A stretch of 64,000 bases of DNA, taken from positions 124,001 through 188,000 of the forward strand of contig CALMYB010000010.1 in NCBI GenBank assembly GCA_937873515.1, given 5' to 3'. The position numbers and the translations under genes were made by a program. The notes under the pieces were generated by a model. That model searched no databases and was not told the origin of the DNA. It saw only the letters and a program-made list of their open reading frames with translations. Positions 61,183 through 64,000 of this stretch are shown piece after piece. The stretch comes from an uncultured Acidobacteriota bacterium (lineage in GTDB: Bacteria > Acidobacteriota > Blastocatellia > Pyrinomonadales > Pyrinomonadaceae). The stretch's first letter is position 1, and each line of letters opens with the position of its first letter.

Positions 61183-61300
61183 ACGGAACGCGGACGCCCT
61201 CGTCCGCACTGAGCCCGAAGGGCGAAAAACGTCACGCCGAATCCAGACAACATTCAGTCACCGCTTCGCGGCGATGCGGACGAGGACGTCCGCGTTCCGA
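61183..61300. repeat. REP-like palindromic element
   Basis: Two 26-bp arms (61183-61208 and 61275-61300) match in inverted orientation with one mismatch. The spacer holds two small hairpins (gcccgaagggc and ccgcttcgcgg). The right arm lies inside the lpxB coding sequence and encodes the last residues GTRTSSSASPRSGD. The structure resembles REP/BIME elements that are dispersed in related genomes (copy number cannot be checked here). Confidence 0.7.
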
Positions 61301-62432
61301 GTGCCGCGATGGCTTCTGCCGCTCGTTTTGAGGCTCCGCCGTGGCCGAGCTTTTCTGCGGCGGCGTTCAGTTTCGCTCTAACCTCTTTATTTACAGTGGG
61401 TTCGAGGAGCCGTTCGATCTCGTCGGCGAGTCGCTCGGGCGTAAACTCATCCTGCATCAGTTCGTTAACGATACGATCGCCTGCGATGAGGTTTATCAGG
61501 CCGAAATGTTCCGTCGAGATGAGCGGCACGAAGATCTTGTAATTCAACGCAGAGGTCTTATAGACGATCGCCATCGGCGTACCGATGATGCCGGCCTCGA
61601 GCGTCGCCGTTCCGCTTGTGACCGCTGCCGCGTCCGATGCGTTAAGGGCATTGTGCGTCTCGCCCACCACGACCGTGAACGGAAGTTCTGAGGCCGCGAG
61701 AACGGCTTCGGCATCGTGCAGATTCTTGTCTGAGGCAAGAGGAACTACGAACTGCCTTGATTCGTCTCTCGCGGCCAGCAGCTTTGCAGTTTCAATGAGG
61801 ACAGGCAGGATCCGCACGATCTCTTTATGCCGGCTCCCCGGCAGAAGCGCGATGATCGGCCTTTCCGGGTCGAGGCCGTGTTCCGCCGCGAACTCGGTGC
61901 GATCTTTCGCTGCGGCGACCTCCCGTGCCAACGGATTCCCGACGTATTCGACGTTCTTCAGGCCGCGTTCCTCGAACCACTTTTTCTCGAACGGCAGGAT
62001 CGTTAGAAGAAGATCGACATTTCGCCGCAATGCGTTCACCCGATATTCGCGCCAGGCCCAGACCTGCGGGGCGATGTAATAGACGACGCGAATTCCCTGC
62101 TTGTGGAGAAATTTCGCCAGCCTTAGATTGAATTCGGGGAAATCGACGAGCACCGCCACATCCGGCCTCTCGGCAGCGGCGGCCTTCTTGAGCTTCTGCA
62201 TAACCGACCAGAACATCGGCAGGGCACGAGCGACCTCGAGCAGGCCCATTATCGATAGCCTGTCGGCCTCAACGATCGGAAAAACGCCTGCGGCACGCAT
62301 TTTCGGGCCGGCAGAGCCAAAAAAGCTCACGCTGCCGCCCGCCGAATCTTTCAGCGCTTCGACGAGCTTTGCGGCGTGCGTATCACCGGACGCCTCACCG
62401 GCGACGATCATGATTTTGAGAGGTGCGTCCAC
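61254..62432 (-). CDS. lpxB: Lipid-A-disaccharide synthase
   Basis: 392 residues. Signatures are MIVAGEASGDTHAAKL (N-terminal), FPEFNLRLAKFLHKQGIRVV, YYIAPQVWAWREYRV, LLPGSRHKEIVRILP and VTSGTATLEAGIIGTPMAIVYK, which together are GT19 LpxB. It joins UDP-diacylglucosamine with lipid X. The final residues come from the REP-like arm, so the native C terminus was probably shorter. Convergent with lpxD. Confidence 0.95.
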   Translation of the reverse strand: MDAPLKIMIVAGEASGDTHAAKLVEALKDSAGGSVSFFGSAGPKMRAAGVFPIVEADRLSIMGLLEVARALPMFWSVMQKLKKAAAAERPDVAVLVDFPEFNLRLAKFLHKQGIRVVYYIAPQVWAWREYRVNALRRNVDLLLTILPFEKKWFEERGLKNVEYVGNPLAREVAAAKDRTEFAAEHGLDPERPIIALLPGSRHKEIVRILPVLIETAKLLAARDESRQFVVPLASDKNLHDAEAVLAASELPFTVVVGETHNALNASDAAAVTSGTATLEAGIIGTPMAIVYKTSALNYKIFVPLISTEHFGLINLIAGDRIVNELMQDEFTPERLADEIERLLEPTVNKEVRAKLNAAAEKLGHGGASKRAAEAIAALGTRTSSSASPRSGD

Positions 62433-62672
62433 TTGTTGTCTAAACCGTTAAAACTAAATGATATACAGCCCGCGATAGTTTACAACCGCGGGTGCGGTCA
62501 CGTGCATCAAAGCGTGCAGTTTTTGCGCATTGCAGTATTGGAGAAAATGATGCTCTCGGGCGTTTGCCTCAGGTAAGGTAAAAGCCTTAAAATCTATTGT
62601 TTTTGAGCCCTTTGCCGCCATGTGCTTTGATCGCGAGCGGTATAAGTTTCGAAAAGTCCTCCGGAGGAATCT

Positions 62673-64000
62673 GTGACATTTCGCTTTAGTATTTTATTTT
62701 TTGCAATTATCTTCTGCCTCGGCCTGAATTCACAGGCTTCGGCACAGCTTGATTCGGTCATCGGCCAGATCACGAACGCGGCCGCCGAATCGTACGCGGG
62801 CGGCATAAGCGGCGACGGGCGATTCGTTGTCTTCGAATCGAACGGCGACGTCGCAACGGAGAATCCACGAAACAGTGATCACAACGTCGAGATCTTCGTC
62901 TTCGATTACGCTCAGCGAAGGATCTTTCAGATCACCGACACAAGAAGCGTGATGTATGACGTGAACGGCGAGAACGTGTTCAGCAACGTACGCATCTCGA
63001 TCGTTAATACACGTCCGATCATCAGCCACGACGGCAAGTGGATCGCATTTTCTTCGAATGCGACCATCGCTTATCCTGGCGATGACACGAATCCGCCTGT
63101 CATCAGCACGACGAATCCGGGTTCGTTCGACGGCAACTCGTTCACGAGTCCGACGCCGACGCCTTCGGCGAGTCCGAGCCCAAGCCCCTCGCCGGCCCCG
63201 AATCCGCTGACTCGCGACGCGAATCTCGAAATGTGGATCTACCAGATGCCGGTCTTTATGCCCGTTCCCGATATGACGAGCGGCGTCGAGATACCGTATC
63301 AGGAGCTTGCCGGCGGCACCTTCACCAGAGTGACGAACACTGTCCCGAGCCAACTGCCTCGCGGCGGAACACAAAGCTCCGGAGCATTCGTCGCTGACGA
63401 CAATCACGACGCAAGCATCTCGGACGACGGCGGCACGATCGCGTTCGTCTCGACCAGAGACCTGGTTCCCGGCGTCGGCAACTCGTTCCCGCTCAACGAA
63501 GATAACGACGAGGTCTTTACATTCCATCGGCCGACTTCGACGCTGAATCAGATAACAAAAACGCCCCGCGGCCCGATCTCCGACCCGATCTATAACAAGA
63601 ATCCGACGATCTCCGGCAGCGGACTGCGCGTTGCGTTCTCAAGTACCGGCGACAACCCGATCGTTGGAATGACCGGCGGAAACAATCCGGCGTCGAGTAG
63701 GAACGAGGAGATATTTTATTCCGATCTCACGGCGACGGGAGACGTCGGCACTGTAAAGAAGCAAGTTACGACGACCACGCCGACAACGCCCGGGGCCATC
63801 GTCAATATCCTTGACCTAGGCCGCCGTATGAGCCGCGACGGCAACCTGATCGTGTTTGATTCATACGCGGACCTTGCGAACGAGAACAGCGGCACGAATT
63901 ACGATTCGTTCGCGACATATGTCTATGACGCGACGGCGAATAATTTCCGTCGTGTATTGCCGCGCAGCAATGGTGACTCCGGAGCTCCGGGCGGCGATCT
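62673..64000 (+). CDS. Secreted TolB-like beta-propeller protein, partial
   Basis: At least 442 residues, starting at a GTG with CCGGAGGA just upstream, and running off the right edge. Signal peptide SILFFAIIFCLGLNSQASAQ. Repeated PD40/TolB-type blades (YAGGISGDGRFVVFESNGDV, ISHDGKWIAFSSNATI, ISDDGGTIAFVSTRDL, MSRDGNLIVFDSYADL) are separated by a Pro/Ser/Thr-rich stretch near residue 155-180. Probably an exported or surface propeller protein. The C-terminal part is outside the window, so any added domain is unknown. Confidence 0.8.
   Translation, partial: MTFRFSILFFAIIFCLGLNSQASAQLDSVIGQITNAAAESYAGGISGDGRFVVFESNGDVATENPRNSDHNVEIFVFDYAQRRIFQITDTRSVMYDVNGENVFSNVRISIVNTRPIISHDGKWIAFSSNATIAYPGDDTNPPVISTTNPGSFDGNSFTSPTPTPSASPSPSPSPAPNPLTRDANLEMWIYQMPVFMPVPDMTSGVEIPYQELAGGTFTRVTNTVPSQLPRGGTQSSGAFVADDNHDASISDDGGTIAFVSTRDLVPGVGNSFPLNEDNDEVFTFHRPTSTLNQITKTPRGPISDPIYNKNPTISGSGLRVAFSSTGDNPIVGMTGGNNPASSRNEEIFYSDLTATGDVGTVKKQVTTTTPTTPGAIVNILDLGRRMSRDGNLIVFDSYADLANENSGTNYDSFATYVYDATANNFRRVLPRSNGDSGAPGGD

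Noticed and set aside
62730..63527. Long minus-strand open frame of 265 residues
   Set aside because: It is a shadow of the plus-strand TolB-like gene, which has a signal peptide, a ribosome-binding site and repeated propeller blades.

Overview
The window looks like a chromosomal segment of a Gram-negative, non-proteobacterial organism. Gene style points to Acidobacteriota, probably class Blastocatellia (inference only, no search run). Supporting signs are lipid A genes (lpxD, lpxB), a compact type II-C Cas9, a large RHS protein, a PDH operon with foreign inserts and several TTG/GTG starts with clear Shine-Dalgarno sites.

Region 1 (1-27016) is mobile DNA at a tRNA-Pro(GGG) gene. The intact tRNA lies at 26940-27016 (minus) with a tyrosine recombinase next to it (25459-26592). 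A 62-bp near-copy of the tRNA 3' half and its downstream sequence lies at 1177-1238. Beyond that is a second xis-int pair running off the left edge. I read this as two tandem integrative elements: element A spans about 1239-26940, and element B continues leftward.

Element A carries: (i) an eight-gene, tightly packed minus-strand operon (1901-8378) for an unidentified guanidino metabolite. It encodes a KamA-type radical SAM enzyme, a GTP-cyclohydrolase-I-like protein, an ATP-grasp ligase, an arginine:glycine amidinotransferase homologue, a class I methyltransferase, a guanidinoacetate-methyltransferase homologue, a JmjC/cupin oxygenase-like protein and a DXD glycosyltransferase. (ii) A three-gene TerB-C / BrxD-like ATPase / Lhr-like helicase cassette (8835-14265) with a convergent DUF2779 nuclease-like gene. 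(iii) A type III CBASS (16625-22154) with Cap4 effector, CD-NTase, HORMA protein, a second small partner, TRIP13-like ATPase, and divergent CapH/CapP regulators. (iv) An AbiEi/AbiEii pair (23919-25438). The operon in (i) is the best candidate for an undescribed system.

Region 2 (27199-33802) is ordinary chromosome: a sulfatase-fold membrane protein, a MerR regulator, thiL, a DoxX protein, an HNH nuclease, and arsR-arsM with a clear promoter/operator.

Region 3 (33850-47567) is a type II-C CRISPR locus: a tracrRNA divergent from cas9, then cas9, cas1, cas2 and an array of 15 repeats. A 7.9-kb RHS module separates this array from a second array of 6 repeats with the same repeat and orientation, so the RHS cassette appears to split one array.

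Region 4 (47739-64000) is core metabolism and envelope: cysS, cysteine dioxygenase, a DsbD-like reductase, an E1-alpha/E1-beta/E2 pyruvate dehydrogenase operon interrupted by a broken DUF4160 gene, DUF2442 and a GIY-YIG-like gene, then an M28 peptidase, an EamA transporter, a STAS protein, lpxD, a REP-like palindromic element reaching into the end of lpxB, and a partial secreted TolB-like propeller protein.
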